NCBI RefSeq assembly: GCF_008973665.1
Contig: NZ_WACP01000006.1
Location: 124,001-188,000 of the forward strand
Source: Paenibacillus tengchongensis
Lineage (GTDB): Bacteria; Bacillota; Bacilli; Paenibacillales; Paenibacillaceae
Direction: 5' to 3'
Length of the DNA: 64,000 nucleotides
Numbering within the stretch: position 1 is the stretch's first letter; each line of letters begins with the position of its first letter. The notes below the pieces were generated by a model. The model was not told the origin of the DNA, searched no databases, and saw only the letters and a list, made by a program, of their open reading frames with translations. Below are positions 1 through 8,771 of this stretch, piece after piece. The position numbers were made by a program, and so were the translations under genes.

Positions 1-489
1 CTTGGCGATGGCATCGATCGATTTCCCTTCCTCGTAAAGCTCGAAGAGCCTCGGATAGCGCAGCTTGATCGAGCTGACAGGCTTCGGTTTAGACTGTTCG
101 TGCATGGCTTCAGCCGGTGCGGCCGCCTGCCGTGCAGCCTCGGCACGCGCCTGCGCCGTCCCCAGCTCCTGCACCTCGCGCTCGCTCGCAGCCAACCGGG
201 ACTCCAGCTGTCCGCTCAGATTCCGCAGCTCGGATACTTGCTCCTTAAGTGCGCCGATTTCCTCCAGCAAAGCGTTCTTGCCCTGCTGATTCTGCTGCTT
301 AAGGCTGGCAACCAGCTCAATCATTTTCTCTTGTTCACGCTCAAGATCCGACATGTATAGCTCCAATGCCGCTTCCGTATCCTTCAAGCTCTGCTGTACG
401 CCCGACTTTTCCTGCTGCCGCGCCGGGAGCATCAGCGCGTACACAATGGCGGCAGCCCCTACCAGCACAATATATCCCCATGGTTCCAA
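1..489 (-). CDS. Partial membrane-anchored coiled-coil protein, last visible fla/che gene (DUF6115-like)
   Basis: The reading frame is open from a TTG at 489 to the window edge, so the C-terminus is missing. AAGGAG lies 10 nt upstream of the TTG and no better start is in frame. The first 20 or so residues (EPWGYIVLVGAAAIVYALML) form one membrane segment. A long Gln/Glu/Lys/Leu-rich coiled coil and an Ala/Pro linker follow, then a region ending LYEEGKSIDAIAK that looks like the start of a helix-turn-helix. This layout resembles the DUF6115 proteins that close the fla/che operon in Paenibacillus. Its position after sigD matches that of the swarming protein SwrB in B. subtilis, but I infer no shared function. 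It is co-transcribed with the gene at 526-834. Confidence 0.75.
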   Translation of the reverse strand, partial: MEPWGYIVLVGAAAIVYALMLPARQQEKSGVQQSLKDTEAALELYMSDLEREQEKMIELVASLKQQNQQGKNALLEEIGALKEQVSELRNLSGQLESRLAASEREVQELGTAQARAEAARQAAAPAEAMHEQSKPKPVSSIKLRYPRLFELYEEGKSIDAIAK

Positions 490-525
490 ATGCGTTTATC
501 TCCTTAACGATCAATTTTGTCCAGT

Positions 526-834
526 TCAGAGGCTGAGATCGATCCGGTGTCCTTTATAGGGATGCTCGGCTTCATGGACAACCTCCTCCCTGCGGCCTTT
601 ATGGGCTGAGGACGACGGTTCCTGCCGTTCTCGGCCTTCCCGGCCCTGCAGCCTGGCATCGGCCGGCTCGTCCACTTCGGCGCTGCGCCGGGCTGCTTCC
701 GCCGACTGTCTGACATTGTCGGCGGAGATTTGCTGCTGGGCCAGCACTGGACGCTGCTGCAGTTCATTCTGGACTTTTCCGGCATCGGTCGTCCGCGGCA
801 ACGCAATTTGCAGTTCCACCGGTTTCATACTCAT
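526..834 (-). CDS. Small hydrophilic fla/che operon protein, unknown function
   Basis: 102 aa from ATG 834 (reads MSMKPVELQIALPRT). A purine-rich ribosome site (GGAAGAGGG) lies 8-10 nt upstream. The frame also extends upstream inside fapA, but only this start has a ribosome site, and it follows fapA by 82 nt. The N-terminal 16 residues (VELQIALPRTTDAGK) look conserved-domain-like. The rest is very rich in Ala, Arg, Glu and Gln, probably helical or disordered, with no membrane segment and no cysteines. I recognise similar short proteins in this place in Paenibacillus fla/che operons, but no function is known to me. Confidence 0.6.
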   Translation of the reverse strand: MSMKPVELQIALPRTTDAGKVQNELQQRPVLAQQQISADNVRQSAEAARRSAEVDEPADARLQGREGRERQEPSSSAHKGRREEVVHEAEHPYKGHRIDLSL

Positions 835-916
835 AAGTTGAGCCCTCTTCCTTGTCCAAATGTATGTACAGCGTATAATCAATGAATGGCCGGCCGCTTC
901 CCGCTGCCCGCCAAAG

Positions 917-2320
917 TTAAATATAAGGCGTAAGGGTAATATCGCCTTCAGTATAGGAGAAGATGACCCGCTCCGTCGGATCCTTGACGAAGCGGGTATA
1001 TCGCCCGATGACAATTTTGGAGCCGCCGTAAATGGTTTTGACCACCTCAACCCGGGCCCGGCTGTTGTCCTCCAGCATGCGCTCGATTTCCAGCGTACGT
1101 TCCTTAATCCGCTTTTCTTCGCGCAGATGCGATTGTTTCGTAGCATTGAGCTTGACCCGCATTGCTGCTTTATCCGGCGACAGCTGGCCGCTTCCGGCAA
1201 GCTGGTTGAGCAGATACAGCGCCTTGTTGGTCTTATCCTCATTCTCCAGCAGCTGACGCAGCTCCTGGCGCAGCTCATTCATCTCATTGCGCAGCTCCGG
1301 TACAACGCCTACTTCAACCGCAGTCGCCGTAGACATCGTATTGCCGATGGTCCGCGCCACTACCCGCTCGCCGGCCTGGACCGTTCCGCCGACAATCAGC
1401 CCTTTGGTCCCGTTGCACAGCACATCACGGCCTGCCCGGACACTCGAATGCATGATGCTTTGCGAGACGATTACGTCTTCCCCCGCCACGACATTCCCGT
1501 CCTGAATAAAGGAGACCTTCACATTTTTGCCTGCGCTGACGAGCCCTTTATTATAACCGATAATCCCGCCGGTCACCTCGATGGAACCGCCTGCGATAAG
1601 CTCGGCCCCCTCTACACCGCCGACTACGCGGATATCCCCCGCCGACTTCACAGTAAAGCCTGTAAGGACATTGCCCCGGATGACTACCGTTCCGACAAAA
1701 TCGATATTCCCCGTACTGTAGTCCACGTCGCCGTTGACCTCATACACCGGAAACACGTTAACCTTCCCTTTGTCGGTCAGGGTGACCAGTCCGTCAATAG
1801 CCGCGTACAGCCCCGTTTCGTCCGTATCGACGAGCACGTTCTTTCCCACCTTGAAGCGCGCTGCCTTACCCGGCTTAAACGGCAGCTTCTCACCGGTAAC
1901 TGTCATGCCGTTTTTTCCCTGACGGGGAGGAATGGACTTGGCGATCAATTGGCCCTTCAGCACATTGTGCAGCCGGACAAGCTCTTTATAATCCACTTTG
2001 CCGTCCGCTTTCTCCAGCGGCTTGCGGTCCTCCTCCAAATCCACCGTGAATCTGATCTGGCCGTCTACCCCGTTCACTGCAGGCTCCCCGATGGCAATCG
2101 GGACTCTGCTGAAGAAATATTCCTCTGGATTGGTGCTGATCCGTCTCACTATATCATGCTGAATACCGTAACGAATGTCTTGACTGATCAGGAAGCTTTC
2201 CAAATCCTCAACCGTACAGGAAAAATTCTCATCCCGCTTTGAAAACTGCAGATAAGCAATCCCCTTATCCTCTGAAAAGGTAATCGTCACATATTGATTC
2301 AACGCATAATGGCCGATCAA
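917..2320 (-). CDS. fapA: FapA family protein (DUF342), beta-helix plus coiled coil
   Basis: 467 aa starting at TTG 2320 (reads MIGHYALNQYVT), with GGGGGAG 5 nt upstream. Residues 1 to about 170 form the N-terminal FapA/DUF342 domain. Residues 175-330 are a run of short Val/Ile/Gly repeats (for example GDIRVVGGVEGAELIAGGS) typical of a right-handed beta-helix. Residues 345-430 are a charged coiled coil. Proteins of this family occur widely in motile Firmicutes and Vibrio. Roles in cell-surface or polymer organisation have been proposed but are unsettled. Its place directly after sigD suggests an accessory role in motility or adhesion, which is inference. Confidence 0.85.
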   Translation of the reverse strand: MIGHYALNQYVTITFSEDKGIAYLQFSKRDENFSCTVEDLESFLISQDIRYGIQHDIVRRISTNPEEYFFSRVPIAIGEPAVNGVDGQIRFTVDLEEDRKPLEKADGKVDYKELVRLHNVLKGQLIAKSIPPRQGKNGMTVTGEKLPFKPGKAARFKVGKNVLVDTDETGLYAAIDGLVTLTDKGKVNVFPVYEVNGDVDYSTGNIDFVGTVVIRGNVLTGFTVKSAGDIRVVGGVEGAELIAGGSIEVTGGIIGYNKGLVSAGKNVKVSFIQDGNVVAGEDVIVSQSIMHSSVRAGRDVLCNGTKGLIVGGTVQAGERVVARTIGNTMSTATAVEVGVVPELRNEMNELRQELRQLLENEDKTNKALYLLNQLAGSGQLSPDKAAMRVKLNATKQSHLREEKRIKERTLEIERMLEDNSRARVEVVKTIYGGSKIVIGRYTRFVKDPTERVIFSYTEGDITLTPYI

Positions 2321-2349
2321 TGTTGCTCCCCCTTGTCACCGTCGCCCGG

Positions 2350-3138
2350 TTAATCGTTTTGCATGAGCAGATCGCGGTTTTTTTCAAGCGTCCCTCTGAG
2401 CCTCAAAATCGCTTTCGAATGAAGCTGCGAAATACGTGAAGGCGACAAGGACATCACCTCGGCGATTTCGCTTAAAGATAAATCCTCATAATATAAAAGG
2501 GACACGACGGTCCGTTCTTTCACTGTTAATTTTTCGATGCCTTTGGTGAGCGTCTCACGCAAATAAAATTCATTGACCTTACGGTCGGGATTCTTTGCTT
2601 TGTCGTCCACCAGAATGGACATTCTTGTCTCGGATTCTTCTTCCCGGATCGGGTCTTCCAGCGAGCAAAGCGACATGACTGCGACATCCTGCAGCATGTT
2701 CTGGAACTCCGTCTCCGATATATTCAGGTGCCGGCTCATTTCTTCATCTGTGACCGAGCGCAAATATTTTTGTTCAAGCTGCTGATAAGCGTCTTCAATT
2801 TTCTTCGCTTTCTCACGCACGGACCGCGGCACCCAGTCGCTCTGGCGAAGTGAATCCAGGATCGCCCCGCGCACACGCCAGGAAGCATAGGTCTGAAACT
2901 GCAGCCCGCGCTTATAATCAAATTTCTCAATGGCGTCAATCAGTCCCATAACCCCATTGCTGGCCAAATCTTCTTTGGAGACATTCTTGGGCAATCCGAC
3001 AGCGAGACGGCTGGATACGTAATCAACAATATGAAGGTAACTCTCAATCAGCTTCTTTTTGGCTTCGGGATCGCCGTGCTCTTTCCACTGCTCCCAAAGC
3101 ATGTCCGTATCCGATGGAGAGGATTTATGATCGTTCAA
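2350..3138 (-). CDS. sigD: Flagellar/chemotaxis RNA polymerase sigma factor (FliA/WhiG family, SigD)
   Basis: 262 aa. It directs RNA polymerase to late flagellar, motility and autolysin promoters. Sigma regions 2, 3 and 4 are all visible: region 2 near residues 30-110 (DLASNGVMGLIDAIEKFD, then TYASWRVRGAI), region 3 near 115-165, and region 4 with its helix-turn-helix near 205-255 (LSLSEIAEVMSLSPSRISQL). The start is TTG 3138 with AAGGGTG 8 nt upstream. This start places VLWTRW-like residues (MLWEQW) where B. subtilis SigD has them; the internal ATG at codon 13 would truncate the protein. Being encoded near the 3' end of the fla/che operon is the B. subtilis arrangement, where distance from the promoter limits SigD level. 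Confidence 0.96.
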   Translation of the reverse strand: MNDHKSSPSDTDMLWEQWKEHGDPEAKKKLIESYLHIVDYVSSRLAVGLPKNVSKEDLASNGVMGLIDAIEKFDYKRGLQFQTYASWRVRGAILDSLRQSDWVPRSVREKAKKIEDAYQQLEQKYLRSVTDEEMSRHLNISETEFQNMLQDVAVMSLCSLEDPIREEESETRMSILVDDKAKNPDRKVNEFYLRETLTKGIEKLTVKERTVVSLLYYEDLSLSEIAEVMSLSPSRISQLHSKAILRLRGTLEKNRDLLMQND

Positions 3139-3207
3139 GCGGCTTTCACCCTTCCCAAAGTGTAGTCGGCGGGCACAAGCGGCGCCTCCTTGCTGCCGCT
3201 TTCCCGC

Positions 3208-3624
3208 TTATTCTTCTTTCAGGTGACGAACGGCCTTGGCCAATTCTTCAGGATCTTTCATGGAAACCAGCTTTGGCGGCTGGAGCGGCTGAAAGCCCTC
3301 CGCATTCCCGCCTCCCTCCGCCGGTTTAGGCTTCAGCAGGTCAATCAGTTCCTGATCTTCACCCGGTGTACTGATATCCAGCTGATTGCCGAGCCCCTCT
3401 TGACTATCAGCATCCGGAGCGGCAGGCTCCACGCTATCGGATGGCTTCATGATAAATCCCAATACCCATCTTAGAAGGCATGCAAGCACAAACCAGATAA
3501 CAAATGCGTAAAACCCTCTGATCAGGCTTGTTCCTAACAGATTATGTCCGAAATTGGATAGGAAGGTAATCAAAAAACCAATCATTCCGACAAGGGCGCT
3601 GAGTACAATGGTTTTTTTCATCAT
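3208..3624 (-). CDS. Small membrane protein between cheD and sigD
   Basis: 138 aa. Two membrane segments span residues 5-27 and 37-58. A Pro/Glu/Asp-rich cytoplasmic tail of about 80 residues follows, ending KDPEELAKAVRHLKEE. The ATG at 3624 overlaps the cheD stop by one base (TAATG), so translation is probably coupled. I do not recognise a domain. Proteins of this shape sit between cheD and sigD in other Paenibacillus fla/che operons. A second methionine follows the first directly and is equally possible as the start. Confidence 0.8.
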   Translation of the reverse strand: MMKKTIVLSALVGMIGFLITFLSNFGHNLLGTSLIRGFYAFVIWFVLACLLRWVLGFIMKPSDSVEPAAPDADSQEGLGNQLDISTPGEDQELIDLLKPKPAEGGGNAEGFQPLQPPKLVSMKDPEELAKAVRHLKEE

Positions 3625-4121
3625 TAGATTTCCCTGATGCCCTTTTGCACACTGCGGATGAACAGTACTCCGGTACCGCAGGCGATTTCGATCGTGCGGC
3701 CGAAATTGCCGCCCGTATCTTCGGCGATCAGCGGGATATGCAGTGCCTCCAGCGCAAGCTTGCAGGATTCCACATTCCGAGGCCCGATCCTCATGGTGTC
3801 ATTCCCCCCGGCAAATGCGAACATTTGCGAGCCGCCGGCCATCTTGGCCACGAGCCGGCTGCGGACCGCACCCAGCGCTAACAGGCGGTTCAGCAGCTCC
3901 GGCACAGCGGTATCAGCATATTTGGCGATATTGAGCTGTCCTTCCCGGGCAATATCCGATGAAGGCAGCATGACATGCGCCATGCCCGCCAGCTTCTTGA
4001 CCGGGTCAAACAAGGTTAATCCTACACAGGAGCCAAGTCCGGTGGTGCGGATCAGGCTTTCCTGGCTGCCCACATTAAGATCGGCCATGCCTACTTTAAT
4101 AATGCTCTGTTCTTCAATCAT
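3624..4121 (-). CDS. cheD: Chemoreceptor glutamine deamidase CheD
   Basis: 165 aa from ATG 4121. CheD deamidates specific glutamines on methyl-accepting chemoreceptors and partners CheC in adaptation. The catalytic residues known from Thermotoga CheD are in place: Thr26, Cys32 in GLGSCVG, and His49 in GMAHVMLP. The start overlaps the end of cheC. A TTG six bases upstream (4127) has better spacing from AGGAG (6 nt against 12 nt for the ATG) and would add two residues, so the first two codons are uncertain. Confidence 0.95.
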   Translation of the reverse strand: MIEEQSIIKVGMADLNVGSQESLIRTTGLGSCVGLTLFDPVKKLAGMAHVMLPSSDIAREGQLNIAKYADTAVPELLNRLLALGAVRSRLVAKMAGGSQMFAFAGGNDTMRIGPRNVESCKLALEALHIPLIAEDTGGNFGRTIEIACGTGVLFIRSVQKGIREI

Positions 4122-4740
4122 TATCAAACGGAACTCCTAATGATCTGAAAATTTTCGGGAATGATTCGGGATCGGGAATCAGGAAGAACTGTCCCTCGAT
4201 TTCATCATGGCCTTCCATAAACGTTGTGTCAATCAGCAATGCATCATCGCCCATCTGACCAAACTGCAGCAGGCCGTAAGCCAGAATGGCCCCTGCCATA
4301 TCCATGGCCAGCGCCGGGACCGTCGGGAACATCGACAGCTTGGTGAAGTCCGCCAGCGAGGACAGATACGATCCGGCCAGGATATTGCCGATTTCATTCA
4401 GCGCAGACATCTCCATCTCTCCCAGCTCACCGGCGCTGGACACTTCAATGCCCGCAATCCGGTTGAGCAGGCTTACCGCAGCCTCGGGAGTGAGAATGAA
4501 GAACAGATTGCCCGGGGCTTCCCCTTCCACACGGAGGAATACGGCGTATACCAGCTCCTCCGCTCCGCCCACCTTCTCGGTGATTTCTTCAAAGCTGAGC
4601 AGCTGAACTTTCGGTACGGCCATGTCGATCGGCTTGCCGACAAGCTGGGACAATGCGGTGGCCGCATGGCCCGCGCCGATATTGCCGACCTCCTTAAGCA
4701 CATCCATTTTAAAGTCCTTGAAGTTCTTAAACAGCTCCAT
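4114..4740 (-). CDS. cheC: CheY-P phosphatase CheC
   Basis: 208 aa. CheC dephosphorylates CheY-P and is stimulated by CheD binding. Two copies of the CheC/FliY/CheX active-site helix are present: the N-terminal one contains KEVGNIGAGHAATAL, and the second contains NEIGNILAGSYLSSL. Each has the Glu-x-x-Asn pair and is followed by a conserved Pro about 22 residues on. The gene begins 4 nt after the cheW stop and overlaps cheD, so cheW-cheC-cheD are translationally linked. Confidence 0.96.
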   Translation of the reverse strand: MELFKNFKDFKMDVLKEVGNIGAGHAATALSQLVGKPIDMAVPKVQLLSFEEITEKVGGAEELVYAVFLRVEGEAPGNLFFILTPEAAVSLLNRIAGIEVSSAGELGEMEMSALNEIGNILAGSYLSSLADFTKLSMFPTVPALAMDMAGAILAYGLLQFGQMGDDALLIDTTFMEGHDEIEGQFFLIPDPESFPKIFRSLGVPFDND

Positions 4741-4743
4741 CCG

Positions 4744-5205
4744 TTAGCCCTCAAGACTTTCCAGCTGCACAATTTCACTCTTATTAAGCACTTCGGACAA
4801 GTTGAGCATGATCAGCAGGCGGTCTTCACCGATTTTGGCCACACCGTCCAGATATTTGGCTTTGATGCCGCCCACGATCTCTGGAGGGGTATCAATGGAG
4901 GCGCGGTTCAGGTCTATGACATCGTTGGCCGAATCGACAATGAAGCCGACTTCCATTTCGTTCACATTGACGATAATGATACGGGTCTGATCCGTATACT
5001 CAGCTTCCGCGATGCCGAATCGGCCCCGCAGATCGATCACCGGAATAACAACCCCGCGCAGGTTGATGACCCCTTTAATGAAGGAGTACGTCTTGGGAAC
5101 CCGGGTAATCGGCATCATCCGCTCGATCGTCTGCACCTTGTCCACTTCAATTCCGTACTCTTCGGTGCCAAGCTTAAACACTATCACTTTAATATCTTCA
5201 GCCAT
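4744..5205 (-). CDS. cheW: Chemotaxis coupling protein CheW
   Basis: 153 aa, the usual length. CheW links chemoreceptors to the CheA kinase in the polar arrays. A single CheW domain spans the protein: KLGTEEYGIEVDKVQTI at the N-terminus, then PITRVP, FIKGVINLRGVVIPVIDL and a C-terminal LLIMLNLSEVL. GGGAGG precedes ATG 5205. It lies between cheA and cheC, with 32 nt to cheA and 4 nt to cheC. Confidence 0.97.
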   Translation of the reverse strand: MAEDIKVIVFKLGTEEYGIEVDKVQTIERMMPITRVPKTYSFIKGVINLRGVVIPVIDLRGRFGIAEAEYTDQTRIIIVNVNEMEVGFIVDSANDVIDLNRASIDTPPEIVGGIKAKYLDGVAKIGEDRLLIMLNLSEVLNKSEIVQLESLEG

Positions 5206-5237
5206 CGAACGAAACCTCCCTGTTGAACTTAAAATTA

Positions 5238-7310
5238 TTATTTAATAAAAGCGTTGGGATCGATAATCAGTGCAACCTGTCCGTCACCCAGGATGGTTGC
5301 TCCGGAAATGCCCTGTACTTCCGGTAAATATTTGCCCAGGTTCTTGATCACAATTTCATTCTGGCCGATAAAATCCTGCACAGCCAGCGCCACCAGGCGT
5401 TCGCCTTTACGCACGACAACAATCTCCGTCTCATCTTCCGTGGTTTCGTCGAAGTCGGCGACTGCGAAGAATTTGCTGAGCGACAAGAGTGGAATATGGC
5501 TGCCCCGGAACTCAATCATCCGGCTGCCGTGCACCTGGCGGATCTGCGTCTTCTTAATAATGCCGGTCTCCACAATGGACGAAAGCGGAATTGCATATTT
5601 CTCGGACCCGAGACGGATCAGCATTGCAGCGATGATCGACAGGGTCAGCGGCAGCTGAACCGAGAAGTTGGTGCCCTTGCCCATCGTAGAGTAGACCACG
5701 ACATTGCCGCCGAGCGAAGCGATCTTAGATTTGACGACATCCAGTCCGACGCCGCGACCCGACACGTCCGAGATTACCTCTGCCGTACTGAATCCCGGTG
5801 CAAAGAGCAACTGGATCGCTTCGTCGTCAGAATAGCGGGCCGCTTCCTCTTGCGAGAGAATGCCCTTCTTCACTGCAGATTGCCGGATCTTCTGCGGGTT
5901 GATCCCCGCCCCGTCGTCCTCTATTTCGATGAAGACATGGTTACCGCTGTGGAAAGCCCGCAGATTGACTGTACCTGTCTCCGGCTTGCCGGCGGCCATA
6001 CGGTCCTTGCCATTCTCCACTCCATGATCCACGGCATTACGAAGCAAGTGCACAAGCGGGTCGCCGATTTCATCGATGACCGTGCGGTCAAGCTCCGTCT
6101 CTGCACCGGTAATCACGAGGTCAATCTTCTTGTCGAGCGATTTGGCCAAGTCGCGCACCATCCGGGGGAAGCGGTTGAACACCGTATCCACCTGCACCAT
6201 GCGCAGCTTCATGACAATGTTCTGTAAATCACCGCTGACGCGTCCCATATGCTCTACAGTCTCGGTCAGATCGCTGTTCTGAACTTCCGAGGCAAGCTGC
6301 TCCAGCCGTACCCGGTCAATCAGCAGTTCGCTGAACAGATTCATCAGTACGTCCAGCCGCTCGATATCCACGCGGATGGTGCGCGAAGGAGCGCCGCCGG
6401 AAGCTCTGGCCGGTGCCGGTTTGCCGGCTTCTGCCTTGGCTTGCGGTACCGGAGCCGCAGGCTGAGCCTGGATCTCCCCCGGCACTTCCTTGGGCGGAGC
6501 TTCCGCCGCTGCTGCTGCCGGAGCCTGGCTCATCTGGCGCAGGGTCTCGGAATCGAGGGCAACCGCTGTAGCTTTCTCGATCTCCGACACATTCATAATC
6601 ATCGATTCCAGTTCGCTTGCTTCCTTGGCGGTTATGTAATAGAGGGAGAAGCCATAATCGAATTTCTCCTGTTCTATGTCCTGAACCGAAGGGAAGGACT
6701 TGACCACTTCACCCGAGCGCTCAAGGAGATCGAACACCATGTAGGCGCGGACAGCCTTGAGCTGACAGTCCTTGCGGATCGCTACATCAATGTAGAGTAC
6801 ATGATGGCCTTCCTGAATGGACTGCTCCAGTACGGAATACTGAAACTCATCCAGGGCTCCCGGCGCGCTGCTTGCCGCAGGCGCTGCGGCTGCGGTAACT
6901 TCGGCCGCTGCCCCTGCGGCTGCCGGAACCTCGCCGCGGACGATGGCCTGCAGCGAAGCTACGATATGCGTCACATCGGCTTTGCCCTCTCCGCCCGCAG
7001 TGATATCCTGAACCATGGCCTCCAGCGCGTCCAGACTCTTGAACAGTGTGTCAAAAATGAAATCCTGCATCCGCAGCTTGTTGTTGCGGACCAGATCGAG
7101 CACATTTTCCATCTGATGGGTCAGTGAAGCCAAATCTTCAAACCCCATAGTAGCTGCCATACCCTTCAAGGTATGGGCTGAGCGGAAAATAACCTGCACA
7201 ATACCCAGGTCCTCCGGATTTGCTTCCAGCCCCATCATATTCTCGTTCAACGATTGCAGATGATCATTCGACTCATCAATAAACATAGATAAATATTGAT
7301 TCATGTCCAT
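5238..7310 (-). CDS. cheA: Chemotaxis histidine kinase CheA
   Basis: 690 aa. CheA autophosphorylates and passes phosphate to CheY and CheB. Domains in order: P1/HPt at residues 1-110 with phospho-acceptor His46 in FRSAHTLKG; P2 response-regulator binding region around 180-280; an Ala/Pro linker; dimerisation P3 from about 315; HATPase P4 with the N box (LVHLLRNAVDHGVE), G1 (IEDDGAGI) and G2 (GRGVGLDVVK); and the CheW-like P5 domain from about 555. The open frame continues upstream, but ATG 7310 has GGAGG 9 nt before it and gives the family N-terminus. Confidence 0.97.
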   Translation of the reverse strand: MDMNQYLSMFIDESNDHLQSLNENMMGLEANPEDLGIVQVIFRSAHTLKGMAATMGFEDLASLTHQMENVLDLVRNNKLRMQDFIFDTLFKSLDALEAMVQDITAGGEGKADVTHIVASLQAIVRGEVPAAAGAAAEVTAAAAPAASSAPGALDEFQYSVLEQSIQEGHHVLYIDVAIRKDCQLKAVRAYMVFDLLERSGEVVKSFPSVQDIEQEKFDYGFSLYYITAKEASELESMIMNVSEIEKATAVALDSETLRQMSQAPAAAAAEAPPKEVPGEIQAQPAAPVPQAKAEAGKPAPARASGGAPSRTIRVDIERLDVLMNLFSELLIDRVRLEQLASEVQNSDLTETVEHMGRVSGDLQNIVMKLRMVQVDTVFNRFPRMVRDLAKSLDKKIDLVITGAETELDRTVIDEIGDPLVHLLRNAVDHGVENGKDRMAAGKPETGTVNLRAFHSGNHVFIEIEDDGAGINPQKIRQSAVKKGILSQEEAARYSDDEAIQLLFAPGFSTAEVISDVSGRGVGLDVVKSKIASLGGNVVVYSTMGKGTNFSVQLPLTLSIIAAMLIRLGSEKYAIPLSSIVETGIIKKTQIRQVHGSRMIEFRGSHIPLLSLSKFFAVADFDETTEDETEIVVVRKGERLVALAVQDFIGQNEIVIKNLGKYLPEVQGISGATILGDGQVALIIDPNAFIK

Positions 7311-7344
7311 TAACGAGCACCTCCCCTTCGAGTTCGCTTTTCCA

Positions 7345-8736
7345 TTATTTAACGGCTTGCACCAGCCTTGGAGCAATTTCTTGCAACGGCAGGATATGTT
7401 TGACGCACTGCAATTCCACCGCGGAACGCGGCATTCCGTAGACAACACAAGTCTCTTCGCTCTCGGCAAAAGTTGAGGTTACCCCGGAGTCATAAAGTGA
7501 TTTCATCATCCGCGCTCCGTCACTGCCCATCCCCGTCATAATGACGGCATGCCGCTCCAGTTCGGTCAGAGGCAACAGCGATTCGAACATAGTGTCGACG
7601 GAAGGACGATGGCCGTTGCGGGCCTCTTCCTGGGACAGCTGAATCAAATACTGGCCGCCGCCTGCCGGCGCCACCTTCAGGTGATAGCCTCCGGGCGCGA
7701 TGTATGCGGCGCCCGGACGGAGCAGTGTACCGTGCTCGGCTTCCGACACCTCGAGCGCGCTGAAGGTGTTCAGCCGCTGGGCCAGCGACTTGGTGAAATT
7801 GGGCGGCATATGCTGCACAATAACAATCGGCGCCGGAAAGTCTTCGGGAATGTTCTCCAGAAAAGCTTTCAGTGCCCGGGGACCGCCTGTCGAGGTACCG
7901 ACGGCCACCAGCTTGCGCAGCCCTTTACCGGCTGCCTGGCGGCGTTCGCCTCCGGCGGCCGGCGGCTCGCTGTGCGCCGCCTGCACCGCTGCCGGCGGCT
8001 GCAGCGCTTGCCCGCGCGGCTGCTCCGCGCCGCTGCGGCCGGGCTGCTTCCCGGCAGCCTGCTGCCTGCGGGCGGCGGGAGCCGGCTGCGGCGCGGACGG
8101 CGACGGTGCCGCAGCCTTGCCTTCCGGCTGTGCCGGCCCGGCCGGCTTGCGCGTGCCGCCCGTCTCCGGAGCCCGCAGCACCGGGGGCTTCAGCTTCGCT
8201 TCAGGCAGCCGGCCCGGAAGCTGCGGTTCCTTCCGCAACGGCTCCGGCTTAGGCGGCGGAGCCGCCGGCATGGCTGCCGCCAGAGGCGGCGTCTCCTGCT
8301 GCTTCAGCGCCTGCTCCCGCTCTTCGCGCTGGCGGCGGGCCAGCATCGCTTCGTTCATCTGCTCGCGCAGCGCTTCCCCGACCGCACTGATATCCTGTGA
8401 ATTGGAGATGGATGGCTTGCGGATGAAATCGAAGGCCCCCCACTCCAAAGCCATAATGGTTTCTTTCATGCCCTGCTCGTTGATTCCAGACAGCATGATG
8501 ACGGGGAGCGGATGCTCCGCCATAATGACCTTCAGCGCCTCCAGGCCGTTCATCTCCGGCATCTCTACATCCATCGTAACGAGATCCGGAGAGAGCTCAT
8601 CCACTTTCATGACCGCTTCGCGGCCGTTGGCCGCCGTCGCCGTAACCCGGAAGGCCGGGTCTGTTTCGATTAAATCGGAAATGATCTTGCGCATAAATGC
8701 GGAATCATCGACTACCAAAACCTTATATGGCTCCAT
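7345..8736 (-). CDS. cheB: Chemoreceptor methylesterase/response regulator CheB with long linker
   Basis: 463 aa. CheB removes methyl groups from chemoreceptor glutamates and may deamidate glutamines. The receiver domain fills residues 1-125 with phospho-acceptor Asp56 (TMDVEMPEMNG). The C-terminal CheB methylesterase domain starts near residue 275 with the nucleophile motif GTSTGGP, then IVQHMPP and MTGMGSDGA. Between them lies a linker of about 150 residues very rich in Pro, Ala, Gln and Lys. CheB proteins are usually near 350 residues, so this linker is about 100 residues longer than normal. ATG 8736 has a purine-rich ribosome site. Confidence 0.96.
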   Translation of the reverse strand: MEPYKVLVVDDSAFMRKIISDLIETDPAFRVTATAANGREAVMKVDELSPDLVTMDVEMPEMNGLEALKVIMAEHPLPVIMLSGINEQGMKETIMALEWGAFDFIRKPSISNSQDISAVGEALREQMNEAMLARRQREEREQALKQQETPPLAAAMPAAPPPKPEPLRKEPQLPGRLPEAKLKPPVLRAPETGGTRKPAGPAQPEGKAAAPSPSAPQPAPAARRQQAAGKQPGRSGAEQPRGQALQPPAAVQAAHSEPPAAGGERRQAAGKGLRKLVAVGTSTGGPRALKAFLENIPEDFPAPIVIVQHMPPNFTKSLAQRLNTFSALEVSEAEHGTLLRPGAAYIAPGGYHLKVAPAGGGQYLIQLSQEEARNGHRPSVDTMFESLLPLTELERHAVIMTGMGSDGARMMKSLYDSGVTSTFAESEETCVVYGMPRSAVELQCVKHILPLQEIAPRLVQAVK

Positions 8737-8771
8737 ATCATTTCCACCTCTGTCCTCTTATTCAGAACATT

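Noticed and set aside
860..2242. A 460-codon open frame on the plus strand opposite fapA
   Set aside because: It is the antisense shadow of fapA, kept open by codon bias. Composition is His/Arg-rich, and there is no ribosome site or domain.
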